Counted from the first letter of the stretch, positions 1 to 6,825 are shown. The stretch is 7,038 nt of DNA from Paludibacteraceae bacterium (GCA_017550055.1 JAFYMM010000018.1:1-7038), one strand, 5' to 3'. Made by a program: numbers and translations. Notes: a model not told the origin generated them from the sequence alone.

Positions 1-1341
1 AACTGTTGGGAATGAGTAAGCATAACCATCGAGAACGATAGCGATTTCGCGACCGATGTTTTCTTTAGTCAAACGAGCCCAAGTTTTAGAACCTTCGGCA
101 TTCATTTTCATGCTTACAGTAGCACCAGCTGAATATTGGTCAAAGTCAGCGCGAGCGTCAGTTACAACACCACCTTCGAGTGGAGCGCGACCATCGCGGT
201 TAGTCACTTTGATAGCGATGAGTTCGTATACAGGTTGTTGAGCTTCTGGGTCCATAGCTTTCACTGACCATACGAAACGGAGTTCGCGTGGGAAGAGTTC
301 AGCTACTTGTTTCATAGCGAGCATGTCGTTTACATCAGCTGTGTCAGATGCAAGGGCAAGACCTACGATAGGGCCATTGTTTTGCATAGGTTGAAGAAGG
401 CTGAATAATGGATATTCGCGGCGCATTTCTTCACGGTCAGCTTCTGTAGTTTCAGTTTCTGCAGTAAGTTCTGCTGCGAGGTCAGCCACTGAGTCAGTAG
501 TTTCAGCTACTTCAGCAACAACTTCTTCAGCTTTAACTTCTTCAGTTGCAACTGTAGCGTTAGCTTCTTCTGTAGCGCGGTTCATTTCGCGGATTACAGC
601 ATTAGCTTGTTCGAGGTAAGGAGCAACTTCAGCATATTTATAAGTTTCCCAGAACTCGAGGTTAGCAGAACCTTGGAGGAGTTTACGAACACGTTCAGGT
701 TCTTTAACACCTGGAAGTTCTACGAGGATACGACCTTCAACGTCGAGACGTTGGATGTTAGGTTGAACAACACCGAAACGGTCGATACGAGAACGGAGCA
801 CGTTGAACGAATTGTCGATAGCGCTGTTAACTTCTTCTTGGAGAACTTTAACAACTTCGTCGTTAGTAGCTGAGCTTGAGATACGGTCTTTGAGGTCGTA
901 TGTACTGAAGATACCAGCGAGGCGAGCATTAGCGTCGAGTTTTTCGAACTCTTCTTGGAAGATTTTCAAGAAGTTTTCGCCAGAACGAGCTTGGCGTTGA
1001 CGGCTAAGTTCGATAGCTTTGTTGAAGTTTTCGTTTGTGTTGTAGTCAGAAAGGGCACGAAGTACATCAGCAACAGAAACTTCGAGTTGTACGTTCATAC
1101 CGCCTTTAAGGTCAAGACCAAGACCGATTTCTTTTTCGCGACATTCGCGGAGGGTGTAACCCATCCACACTTTTTCGCCACCTACAGAGTCCATGAAGTT
1201 GTAGTACTCTTGGTCGTCTCCATTAGCGTAAGCCTTAGCTTTTTTGTCGTAATTGCTAGTTACGAACGTAAAAGAGAGGTAGAAGAGGCAGATCAACATC
1301 AAAGCAGCTGCAAGCAATCTAACAAATCCTTTGTTTTGCAT
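1..1341 (-). CDS. secD: Protein translocase subunit SecD, N-terminal part (probably of a SecDF fusion); runs off the left edge
   Basis: SecD assists the SecYEG translocon from the inner membrane. It uses the proton-motive force to pull substrates through and release them in the periplasm. The 447 visible residues start MQNKGFVRLLAA with a first membrane helix at about 7-27. The family motif LGLDLKGG follows at 74-81. The P1 periplasmic domain carries the conserved stretch SRIDRFGV at 184-191 and VELPGV at 207-212. About residues 256-306 form an acidic Ala/Glu/Thr/Val-rich insertion, and the second half of P1 follows, reaching IAIVLDGYAYSFP at the window edge. The later membrane helices, and any fused SecF half, lie outside. 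Fusion is inferred because Bacteroidota usually encode SecDF as one protein of about 1000 residues. The ATG at 1341 is chosen because it places the membrane helix at the N-terminus. Codon use is strongly biased, as expected for a housekeeping gene. Its promoter is at 1455-1485. Confidence 0.95.
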   Translation of the reverse strand, partial: MQNKGFVRLLAAALMLICLFYLSFTFVTSNYDKKAKAYANGDDQEYYNFMDSVGGEKVWMGYTLRECREKEIGLGLDLKGGMNVQLEVSVADVLRALSDYNTNENFNKAIELSRQRQARSGENFLKIFQEEFEKLDANARLAGIFSTYDLKDRISSSATNDEVVKVLQEEVNSAIDNSFNVLRSRIDRFGVVQPNIQRLDVEGRILVELPGVKEPERVRKLLQGSANLEFWETYKYAEVAPYLEQANAVIREMNRATEEANATVATEEVKAEEVVAEVAETTDSVADLAAELTAETETTEADREEMRREYPLFSLLQPMQNNGPIVGLALASDTADVNDMLAMKQVAELFPRELRFVWSVKAMDPEAQQPVYELIAIKVTNRDGRAPLEGGVVTDARADFDQYSAGATVSMKMNAEGSKTWARLTKENIGREIAIVLDGYAYSFPTV

Positions 1342-1397
1342 AGTGTTTTTTTAATTAGTTTATGTTTAATTTAATTTATTGTTATTCAGTGATATAT

Positions 1398-1445
1398 ACA
1401 CTAAAAACGGCACACTAATGGCATAGAGCCACCAATGTACACTAA
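1398..1445 (-). repeat. Three TTAGTGT repeats in the secD leader
   Basis: Seen directly: the heptamer TTAGTGT (minus strand) occurs at 1439-1445, 1412-1418 and 1398-1404, with start-to-start spacings of 27 and 14 bp. All three lie between the predicted transcription start (about 1448) and the secD ATG, so they would be in the 5' untranslated RNA. Segments 1428-1435 and 1415-1422 can also pair into an 8-bp stem with three G-U pairs and a 5-nt loop. The role is unknown; an RNA- or DNA-binding site is possible, and so is chance in AT-rich sequence. Confidence 0.35.
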
Positions 1446-1454
1446 TTTGGGGTG

Positions 1455-1485
1455 CAAAATTACAAATTTTTTTTCTATTATGCAA
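1455..1485 (-). promoter_or_regulatory. Predicted Bacteroidota-type promoter of secD
   Basis: On the minus strand TTG (1485-1483) is followed after 20 nt by TAATTTTG (1462-1455). This matches the Bacteroidota sigma-ABfr layout of TTTG, 19-21 nt, TAnnTTTG. The predicted start at about 1448 gives a leader of roughly 105-110 nt before the secD ATG. The -33 element overlaps the last codons of the upstream LytTR gene. No terminator was seen between the two genes, so some read-through from the efflux operon is possible. Confidence 0.6.
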
Positions 1486-1726
1486 TACCCGCAAGCCATT
1501 TTTTGAATTCGGCAGCTCTTCCCTTACTGATAGTTATACGTTGTGGAATAGGAATTTTGGGCGTTACAAGCACTTTATTGCCTAGCCATGTGCTGATGTC
1601 TTTTATTATAGACCGATTTATGATTTGTTGGCGATTAGCCCGATAGAAATGTTGGGGGTCAAGTTGTTTGTAGATATCTTCAAGAGTTTCGTTTAAGAAA
1701 TATATTTCGCCTCGAATTGTAATCAT
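1478..1726 (-). CDS. LytTR DNA-binding domain, C-terminal piece of a frame-disrupted regulator
   Basis: LytTR domains bind direct-repeat DNA sites and usually form the output half of AlgR/LytT-type response regulators. The 82 residues from the first ATG (1726) show the family pattern: the ETLEDIYKQLDPQHFYRANR segment at 13-32, QQIIN at 33-37, then ISKGRAAEFKKWL at 66-78. The same frame is open further upstream to 1849, just after a TAA at 1850-1852, adding 41 codons. These include YKQYLLVPQKDKLVIVN, which is the expected first strand of a LytTR domain. The ATG at 1726 would therefore remove part of the fold, and no ATG, GTG or TTG occurs between 1727 and 1849. The missing start is best explained by the small ORF at 1804-1980, one frame away. 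The gene is last in the efflux operon and 136 bp before secD. No receiver domain is present. Whether a functional protein is made is uncertain. Confidence 0.7.
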   Translation of the reverse strand: MITIRGEIYFLNETLEDIYKQLDPQHFYRANRQQIINRSIIKDISTWLGNKVLVTPKIPIPQRITISKGRAAEFKKWLAGIA

Positions 1727-1803
1727 TTTGATTACCAGAGTGTCGATATAGACAAAAGCAATGTCGGTTGTGTTGACAATAACAAGTTTGTCTTTTTGAG
1801 GAA

Positions 1804-1980
1804 CTAAAAGATATTGCTTATATATAGGTTTAGGTTGAATTGAGAGAATTTAGGAAAATCGAAACCAAAAATGAATTCGGCATATTCAAAGAAAAAGACC
1901 AAAGTAATATAGTTGAGTAGCGCTATTATAATTGCTAAAATAGCGGCTATCAGTACAGGATGTTTTTCGTAATTCAGCAT
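1804..1980 (-). CDS. Hydrophobic N-terminal piece of the frame-disrupted LytTR regulator (58 aa)
   Basis: The ATG at 1980 lies 23 nt after the permease stop and opens a 58-residue frame beginning MLNYEKHPVLIAAILAIIIA. Residues about 8-31 form a strongly hydrophobic, helix-length segment. An acidic, aromatic stretch follows (EYAEFIFGFDFPKF, 32-45), and the frame stops at TAG 1806-1804. It overlaps the open LytTR frame over roughly 1804-1849, and that frame is in the -1 register. Joining the two between about 1852 and 1822 gives one protein of about 167 residues: membrane segment, short linker, LytTR domain. From 1980 to 1478 there are 503 nt, one short of a multiple of three, which is consistent with a single missing base. 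I do not recognise this N-terminus as a named family. The reading as one gene is inference from position, frame and the missing LytTR start. Confidence 0.5.
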   Translation of the reverse strand: MLNYEKHPVLIAAILAIIIALLNYITLVFFFEYAEFIFGFDFPKFSQFNLNLYISNIF

Positions 1981-2003
1981 AATTTTGAGTTAGGAGAGTT
2001 TTT

Positions 2004-3221
2004 TTATTCGTATCGGAGAGCATTGATAGGGTCGAGGTTGGCTGCTTTTTTTGCAGGATACCATCCAAAAAAGATACCTGTTGCGGCACATACCACGAAT
2101 GATAAAATAATAGACGATGTGCTAACAATGAATGGCCAAGATAAAACCCACGATACGACATAAGAAATTAGTAGTCCGAATAAAATGCCGATAACGCCCC
2201 CTAAAAGTGAGAGAATTATACTCTCGGCAAGGAATTGTCGCATGATGTCGCGTGAGCGAGCACCGATACTCATTCTTAAGCCAATCTCTTTTGTACGTTC
2301 AGTTACAGTTACATACATGATGTTCATAATGCCAATACCACCAACTACGAGTGATATAGAGGCAATTGCGGCAAGAAGTATAGATATGAATCCTGTTACA
2401 GAAGTCATCATTTCAAGCATTTCAGATTGGGTGTGTACATCGAAGTCGTTTTCTTTGCCAGGTAGAATATTATGCTGTGCACGGAGGATGCTTTCTATTT
2501 CATCAGTAGCCTGATTGGCAACGCTTTCGGATGTAGCAGAGGCATAAATCATGTGTATATAGTCGATAGCGGCTATACGTTTTTGAATAGTTGTGTAAGG
2601 TGCAATTACTATGTCGTCTTGGTCTTGTCCCATTTGGTTTTGACCTTTCGATTCAAGAATACCTATCACTTTGAATGGGATTTTACCAAAACGAATCTCT
2701 TTGCCAATTGGATTTTCTCCGTCTGGAAATAGATTTTCAACTATGGTGGTACCAATTAGACAAACCTTTGCGTATGAATTTATTTGAGCTTGAGTGAAAT
2801 TTGTACCTCTTTCGAGTTTATATTTTCTGATGTCAAGATAGCAAGGGTCCACACCAGCGATGCTTGTAGGCCAGTTGTTTGACCCACGGATTAGTTGTCC
2901 GCTTGATTGGATATATGGACTTACGTTGCTTACATATTTTGCTTGATTGCGTATAGCAATGCAGTCTTTGTATTTGAGCGACTGCACGTTAGTGCTACCA
3001 GTATTAACTCCAGGACGGCGTTGTTGACGCATGACCATAATGAGATTAGTACCCATTCCAGATATCTGTTCGTTGATATTTTGTTGCGAACTTTGTCCGA
3101 TGGAAATCATGGCTATTACCGAAGCAATGCCGATGACAATGCCTAACATAGTGAGCATGGCGCGCATTTTGTTGCGCATCAGAGCTTTATATGCAATATT
3201 TAAGAGAGAATATAGATTCAT
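2004..3221 (-). CDS. MacB-type ABC transporter permease (MacB_PCD plus FtsX domains)
   Basis: Inner-membrane permease of a MacB-type tripartite exporter, 405 residues. In this family a large periplasmic domain couples ATP hydrolysis to movement of periplasmic substrate into the TolC channel. A first membrane helix lies at about 22-42, directly after RNKMRAMLTMLGI, the usual MacB N-terminus. The periplasmic core domain spans about 43-272, followed by three more helices at about 275-303, 333-357 and 366-387. The cytoplasmic segment TERTKEIGLRMSIGA (307-321) is the typical coupling region, and the end WYPAKKAANLDPINALRYE is diagnostic for the family. The start codon is 12 nt after the ATPase stop, so the two are surely cotranscribed. 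E. coli MacB fuses ATPase and permease; here they are separate, as is common in Bacteroidota. The substrate (peptide, lipid, antibiotic or other) cannot be told from sequence. Confidence 0.93.
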   Translation of the reverse strand: MNLYSLLNIAYKALMRNKMRAMLTMLGIVIGIASVIAMISIGQSSQQNINEQISGMGTNLIMVMRQQRRPGVNTGSTNVQSLKYKDCIAIRNQAKYVSNVSPYIQSSGQLIRGSNNWPTSIAGVDPCYLDIRKYKLERGTNFTQAQINSYAKVCLIGTTIVENLFPDGENPIGKEIRFGKIPFKVIGILESKGQNQMGQDQDDIVIAPYTTIQKRIAAIDYIHMIYASATSESVANQATDEIESILRAQHNILPGKENDFDVHTQSEMLEMMTSVTGFISILLAAIASISLVVGGIGIMNIMYVTVTERTKEIGLRMSIGARSRDIMRQFLAESIILSLLGGVIGILFGLLISYVVSWVLSWPFIVSTSSIILSFVVCAATGIFFGWYPAKKAANLDPINALRYE

Positions 3222-3233
3222 AATCGTTGTGTC

Positions 3234-3968
3234 TTAATCATTTTGCTCAGGTAGATTCAATAAAAATTCTTGTGCTGATAATGTATTAACAGGCTCGTCC
3301 TTAATGACTTTTCCGTCGCGAAGCATGATGGTGCGAGTTGTGAATTGTGCAATGTCAGGCTCGTGGGTTACGAAAGCAATAGTTTTGCCTTGAGCATTAA
3401 GTTGTTGGAATAGCGACATGATTTCGTATGACGTGCGAGTGTCGAGGTTGCCTGTAGCTTCATCGGCAAGGATGATGACAGGATCGGACACAAGAGCACG
3501 CGCTATGGCAACACGTTGTTGTTGACCGCCAGACAGTTGGTTTGGCATGTGCATCATACGATCTTCGAGGCCAACAAGCTTTAAGGCTTCGATAGCACGT
3601 TCGTGACGTTCTTTTTTGCTAATTTCATGATTGTAGAGCAATGGCAATTCTACATTTTCTATGGCTGTAGTTCGAGGTAGGAGGTTGTAGCTTTGGAATA
3701 CGAAGCCTATTTTGCGATTGCGGATGAGTGAAAGTTTGTCTTTTGAGAGTTTGCTTACAGCTATTCCGTCGATGTAATATTCTCCCGATGTTGGTTTGTC
3801 GAGACAACCTAATATGTTGAGCATAGTGGACTTGCCACTACCACTTGTACCCATTATAGATACAAACTCTCCTTGGTTGATATCGAACGAGACACCCCTT
3901 AGGGCATGCACCGTTTCGCTACCAACTATAAAATCTCGACGTATATCTTCTATTTTGATAATACTCAT
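3234..3968 (-). CDS. MacB/LolD-type ABC transporter ATP-binding protein
   Basis: Cytoplasmic ATPase that powers the MacB-type permease encoded immediately downstream. Its 244 residues are the usual length for this family and the motifs are intact. Walker A is GTSGSGKST (40-48), the Q-loop glutamine is Q92 in FVFQSYNLLP, and the signature is LSGGQQQR (145-152). Walker B is VIILADE with the catalytic Glu at 170, the D-loop is GNLD (173-176), and the switch histidine is H202 in VTHEP. The stretch FQSYNLLPRTTAIENVELPL is typical of the MacB/LolD/FtsE branch. The ATG at 3968 gives the normal MSIIKIEDI start and lies 30 nt after the adaptor stop. Nothing suggests inactivation. Confidence 0.95.
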   Translation of the reverse strand: MSIIKIEDIRRDFIVGSETVHALRGVSFDINQGEFVSIMGTSGSGKSTMLNILGCLDKPTSGEYYIDGIAVSKLSKDKLSLIRNRKIGFVFQSYNLLPRTTAIENVELPLLYNHEISKKERHERAIEALKLVGLEDRMMHMPNQLSGGQQQRVAIARALVSDPVIILADEATGNLDTRTSYEIMSLFQQLNAQGKTIAFVTHEPDIAQFTTRTIMLRDGKVIKDEPVNTLSAQEFLLNLPEQND

Positions 3969-3998
3969 TTTAATTTGTATAAAAACTACGAACTGAAC

Positions 3999-5270
3999 TT
4001 ATTTTCTTGGAGGTGGGCCTGGCAAGAATGGATTAGAGCCAGGACGTTTTTTTGCTTTTTTTACCTCGGTAGTAGCAGAAAGTACCACAGTGTCGCCTTC
4101 GTGCAATCCGCGGAGGATTATGCTATTTACACCATCGCTTAAACTAGTTTCGACAGGGCGAGGTTGTATTGAATTGCCATTTTTTACCCATACCATTTGT
4201 CCTTTCATGTCAGGCATAGAACCCATTGGCATAGGAGGCATTTCGCCAAATTCAGAAGGGAAATTTGGCATTTCGCCTGGTGCAGGCATATTTTCAGGAC
4301 GAGGAGGGAATGAGCCTTTTTCAGGTTTTGGAAATTCAGGACGGTCGAGCGACTTGAAAATTTCGTGTGTTGGTTGGAAATTCATAGCCTCAAGCGGTAC
4401 TACTGGAGCAGTTTCGGATTGAGTGATGATTGTAACCGAAGCAGTCATACCCGGGAATAGTTTTTCATCAGGGTTTTGTGCATTGATAATCACCGTGTAA
4501 GTTACCACATTGTTAGTAACAGTAGGTTGGAGGCGTATTTGTCCGACTGTTCCCTCGAAAGAGAGAGTAGGATAGGCATCTACGGTGAATATTACGCGTT
4601 GACCAAGAGCAACTTGGCCTATATCAGCCTCATCTATATCAGCTTCTACCTGCATATTTTTTAGGTCTTTGGCAATAATAAACATTGTTGGAGTAGAAAA
4701 AGAAGCCGCAACAGTTTGGCCTTCTTCCACTTGTCTGTCTAGCACGATGCCGTCGATAGGAGAATATATTTCTGCATATGAGAGATTTACGCGAGCTTCG
4801 CGCACATTGGTTTTAGCATTTTCGTAAGCAGATTGAGCTTGAACAAGTTGGCTTGTGGCTTGTTCGAACTCTTTTAGGGTAGCAGCCTTTGCGTCGTAGA
4901 GCTCTTTGGTGCGATTGTAGGTTTGCTCGGCAAGAGTGAGAGCTGCTTGGCTACTTTTTTCATTTGCGAGAGTTTGTGTAAGTCGCTCGTTGAGAGTAGA
5001 TTTGTCGAGCTCGGCAATAAGTTGGCCTTTGGTTACTTTCGAGTTGTAATCGACATAAATATGCTCGATTTCGCCCGACACCTGAGTACCGATTTCGACT
5101 TGGTCGACAGGTTGAACATAGCCCGTTGCCGTGATTGAAAGTTCGACAGTGGCAGGTTCGATAACTTGCGTTGTCCAGATAATCTCTTTTTTAGAAGGGC
5201 GTAAAAAGAGGAATGCGCAAACGGCTAAAACGAGGATTAGCGATGCGATGATGATTGTTTTTTTCTTCAT
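3999..5270 (-). CDS. Periplasmic adaptor (membrane fusion) protein, HlyD/MacA type, with Pro/Met-rich insertion
   Basis: The adaptor bridges the MacB-type permease and the TolC-like channel across the periplasm. It has 423 residues, with an N-terminal membrane anchor at about 5-23. Cys18 is preceded by Leu-Ala-Val and is not a good lipobox. The first half of the lipoyl domain includes GTQVSGEIEHIYVDYNSKV (61-79). A helical hairpin follows at about 90-165, and the second lipoyl half has YSPIDGIVLDRQVEEGQTV (169-187). The beta-barrel lies at about 205-300 and contains LFPGMTASVTI. A membrane-proximal domain covers about 357-402 (QMVWVKNGN through ILRGLHEGDTVVLS). Between the last two, residues about 310-357 form an unusual low-complexity Pro/Met-rich insertion. 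The tail RPGSNPFLPGPPPRK is basic and proline-rich, as in MacA-like proteins of this phylum. It is separated from the TolC gene by 165 bp containing two palindromes. Confidence 0.93.
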   Translation of the reverse strand: MKKKTIIIASLILVLAVCAFLFLRPSKKEIIWTTQVIEPATVELSITATGYVQPVDQVEIGTQVSGEIEHIYVDYNSKVTKGQLIAELDKSTLNERLTQTLANEKSSQAALTLAEQTYNRTKELYDAKAATLKEFEQATSQLVQAQSAYENAKTNVREARVNLSYAEIYSPIDGIVLDRQVEEGQTVAASFSTPTMFIIAKDLKNMQVEADIDEADIGQVALGQRVIFTVDAYPTLSFEGTVGQIRLQPTVTNNVVTYTVIINAQNPDEKLFPGMTASVTIITQSETAPVVPLEAMNFQPTHEIFKSLDRPEFPKPEKGSFPPRPENMPAPGEMPNFPSEFGEMPPMPMGSMPDMKGQMVWVKNGNSIQPRPVETSLSDGVNSIILRGLHEGDTVVLSATTEVKKAKKRPGSNPFLPGPPPRK

Positions 5271-5303
5271 ATTTAGTTGTGTTTTTGTTTTCGTTTTAGT
5301 GAT

Positions 5304-5327
5304 CGATACACACTGAGAGTGGGTATT
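5304..5327. repeat. Palindromic repeat, copy 1 (imperfect)
   Basis: A 24-bp unit with arms ATACACACT (5306-5314) and AGTGGGTAT (5318-5326) around a GAG spacer. One arm base breaks the symmetry. It matches copy 2 (5398-5421) at 23 of 24 positions in the same orientation, with starts 94 bp apart. It lies 33 bp upstream of the adaptor gene's ATG, so it could be an operator or an mRNA hairpin near that start. No T-run follows on either strand, so it is not a standard terminator. Confidence 0.6.
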
Positions 5328-5397
5328 CTGAAGGTATGGTTATCCTATGATGAACCTTGCTTGAAGGTAGCTAAAAGTTAAGGATTATTGTATTGGG

Positions 5398-5421
5398 CGA
5401 TACACACTGAGAGTGTGTATT
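5398..5421. repeat. Palindromic repeat, copy 2 (perfect inverted repeat)
   Basis: The arms ATACACACT (5400-5408) and AGTGTGTAT (5412-5420) are perfect reverse complements around GAG, giving a 9-bp stem with a 3-nt loop in RNA. It begins 14 bp after the TolC-gene stop. The 70 bp between the two copies also hold two TGAAGGTA copies (5329-5336 and 5362-5369) and a 5-bp hairpin (5354-5368). I see no gene there. Possible roles are a regulator site, an mRNA-stabilising or processing stem that sets TolC against adaptor levels, or a dispersed REP-like repeat. Confidence 0.65.
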
Positions 5422-5435
5422 TGAATAGGCAAATT

Positions 5436-6710
5436 TTAGTTGCCCATATATATGTTGAGAATTTCGCGTTTGAGCATAAAATTATACTTCGCTTGGATGT
5501 AGTCGTTGAGAGCAGAGATGTAGCTGTTTTGCTGTTGAAGGAGTTCGACAGTGGTGATTGCACCAAGGCGGAATTGTGCGCTATAGGCATCAAATGTTTT
5601 GCGCCAAGCCTCTGATTTCTTAATGTTTGAATCGTATTTTGCCATCGAGGTAATTACGTCTAAATAGGTTTGTACAATAGTTTGGCGTATGTCGAGTTCG
5701 GTTTGTTGATGCTCTAATTCGGCTTGATTGATAGCAAGTTTTGCTTGGCGCACGCGTGTGCGTGTTTGTGAGCGGTCGTAGATTGGAATTGATACCGATA
5801 TGCCTACGTTTTGCGACAGATTATCAACTATTTGATTGCCGAAGTTATTGAAATTGGAATGAGAAGTTCCGACCGATGCAGAAGCTGAGATTGATGGAAT
5901 ATATCCTGAACGAGCAATTTTTAGTGAAGTTTGAGCAATGGCGAGAGAATTTTCGGACAACTGCATATCGGGCATATTTTTTAGAGCCCCGTCAATAGCC
6001 TCTTCTTGTGTTGGAACTATGCGCATAGCCTCAATCACCTCAGTTTCAGGTTCTATAATATCGAAATTGGTCAGTGGGTCCATTGAAAGCAGGCATTTGA
6101 GAGCAAGCAATGAATTGGAAAGAGAACTCTTTGAGTCAAGCAGATTGGTCTCATTTGTAGCATGTTGCGCTTCCAACAACAGATAGTCGCTCTCCAAAAT
6201 TGCACCAACGGCAAATTTACGTTTGCCTTCGTCTAATTGTTGTTGCGAAGTGCTAAGCAACTGCTCTTGATATTTAATCAATTCGCGTTGACCAAGTATC
6301 GTAACAAACTGTTGCACAATTTGTATAGTTAGATTTTGGTCGTATTGTGCAGTTTGAGCTTTAGATTGTTCGAGTTGCAACTCGCTTTGTTTGATTGAGC
6401 CACGCAATGAGCCACCATTGTATAATGTGATATTCGCACCAATATTTATGTTTCCACCAAAATTGACATCAGTTTCAGTGCCTCGGTGCGACAATGATTC
6501 GCCTAATGATGCAGATACAGATGGTGTTAACGATGCTTTTGCGCCTTTGAGAGATTCAGTTTGCGATTCCTCGTTTAGTAGCATTGTCTTTCTCGTATAG
6601 CTATTTCCGAAGGCATATTCAATACATTCGTTGAGCGTGAAATTGACATTTTGCGCAATAGTTATGCCACTAAATAATAGAAGGGCAAAGAGTAATTTTG
6701 TACGTATCAT
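5436..6710 (-). CDS. TolC-family outer-membrane efflux protein
   Basis: Outer-membrane factor of the tripartite exporter; in this family three copies form a beta-barrel with a long periplasmic helical tunnel. It has 424 residues from the ATG at 6710. The start MIRTKLLFALLLFSGITIAQ is a clear Sec signal peptide with likely cleavage after ITIA (residue 19). The same frame is open 55 codons further upstream, but those would hide the signal peptide and run through the aspA terminator. The two internal repeats typical of the family are visible. The first has KRKFAVGAILESDYLLLEAQ (163-182). The second has QFRLGAITTVELLQQQ (379-394) followed by NDYIQAKYNFMLKREILNIY. GYIPSISASASVGTS (269-283) is the usual strand before the second barrel segment. 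It is the first gene of the operon, with a promoter candidate at 6743-6780. Confidence 0.93.
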   Translation of the reverse strand: MIRTKLLFALLLFSGITIAQNVNFTLNECIEYAFGNSYTRKTMLLNEESQTESLKGAKASLTPSVSASLGESLSHRGTETDVNFGGNINIGANITLYNGGSLRGSIKQSELQLEQSKAQTAQYDQNLTIQIVQQFVTILGQRELIKYQEQLLSTSQQQLDEGKRKFAVGAILESDYLLLEAQHATNETNLLDSKSSLSNSLLALKCLLSMDPLTNFDIIEPETEVIEAMRIVPTQEEAIDGALKNMPDMQLSENSLAIAQTSLKIARSGYIPSISASASVGTSHSNFNNFGNQIVDNLSQNVGISVSIPIYDRSQTRTRVRQAKLAINQAELEHQQTELDIRQTIVQTYLDVITSMAKYDSNIKKSEAWRKTFDAYSAQFRLGAITTVELLQQQNSYISALNDYIQAKYNFMLKREILNIYMGN

Positions 6711-6742
6711 AGTTGGAGTTTTATTCGTTTGAATTTTAGACA

Positions 6743-6780
6743 CAAAGTTACATGAAAAGTTTAGAATGAATTGAAAAGTT
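6743..6780 (-). promoter_or_regulatory. Predicted promoter of the efflux operon with overlapping 9-bp direct repeat
   Basis: TAACTTTG (6750-6743, minus strand) fits the Bacteroidota -7 element TAnnTTTG. It would start transcription about 25-30 nt before the TolC-gene ATG. There is no good -33 TTTG at the expected distance. Instead the sequence AACTTTTCA occurs twice (6780-6772 and 6761-6753) with 10 bp between the copies, covering the -33 region and ending 2 bp from the -7 element. A weak promoter that needs an activator bound at the repeat would fit this layout, but that is inference. Confidence 0.45.
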
Positions 6781-6825
6781 GATAGCGAATATTTTTGAAA
6801 TGGAAAAAATAATAATTGATAAGGA

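Noticed and set aside
607..1374. Several plus-strand ORFs of 65-139 codons opposite secD and its leader
   Set aside because: They are antisense shadows of a clearly coding, strongly codon-biased secD frame and show no recognisable family features.
1801..1855. Programmed -1 frameshifting in the LytTR gene as an established feature
   Set aside because: No canonical X-XXY-YYZ slippery heptamer or downstream stem was found; kept only as a possibility in the findings.
1886..2161. Minus-strand 91-codon ORF overlapping the permease end and the LytTR gene start
   Set aside because: It lies in the wrong frame across the conserved permease C-terminus, and its composition does not look like a protein.
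5214..5220. Adaptor protein as a lipoprotein (Cys18)
   Set aside because: The residue before the Cys is Val, and the hydrophobic segment looks like a membrane anchor, so the lipobox is not convincing.
5304..5421. Palindromes as intrinsic terminators
   Set aside because: Neither strand has a T-run right after the stem, and the downstream adaptor gene must be transcribed.
5304..5421. A CRISPR array or miniature transposon bounded by the repeats
   Set aside because: Only two units, no regular spacers, no target-site duplication and no transposase.
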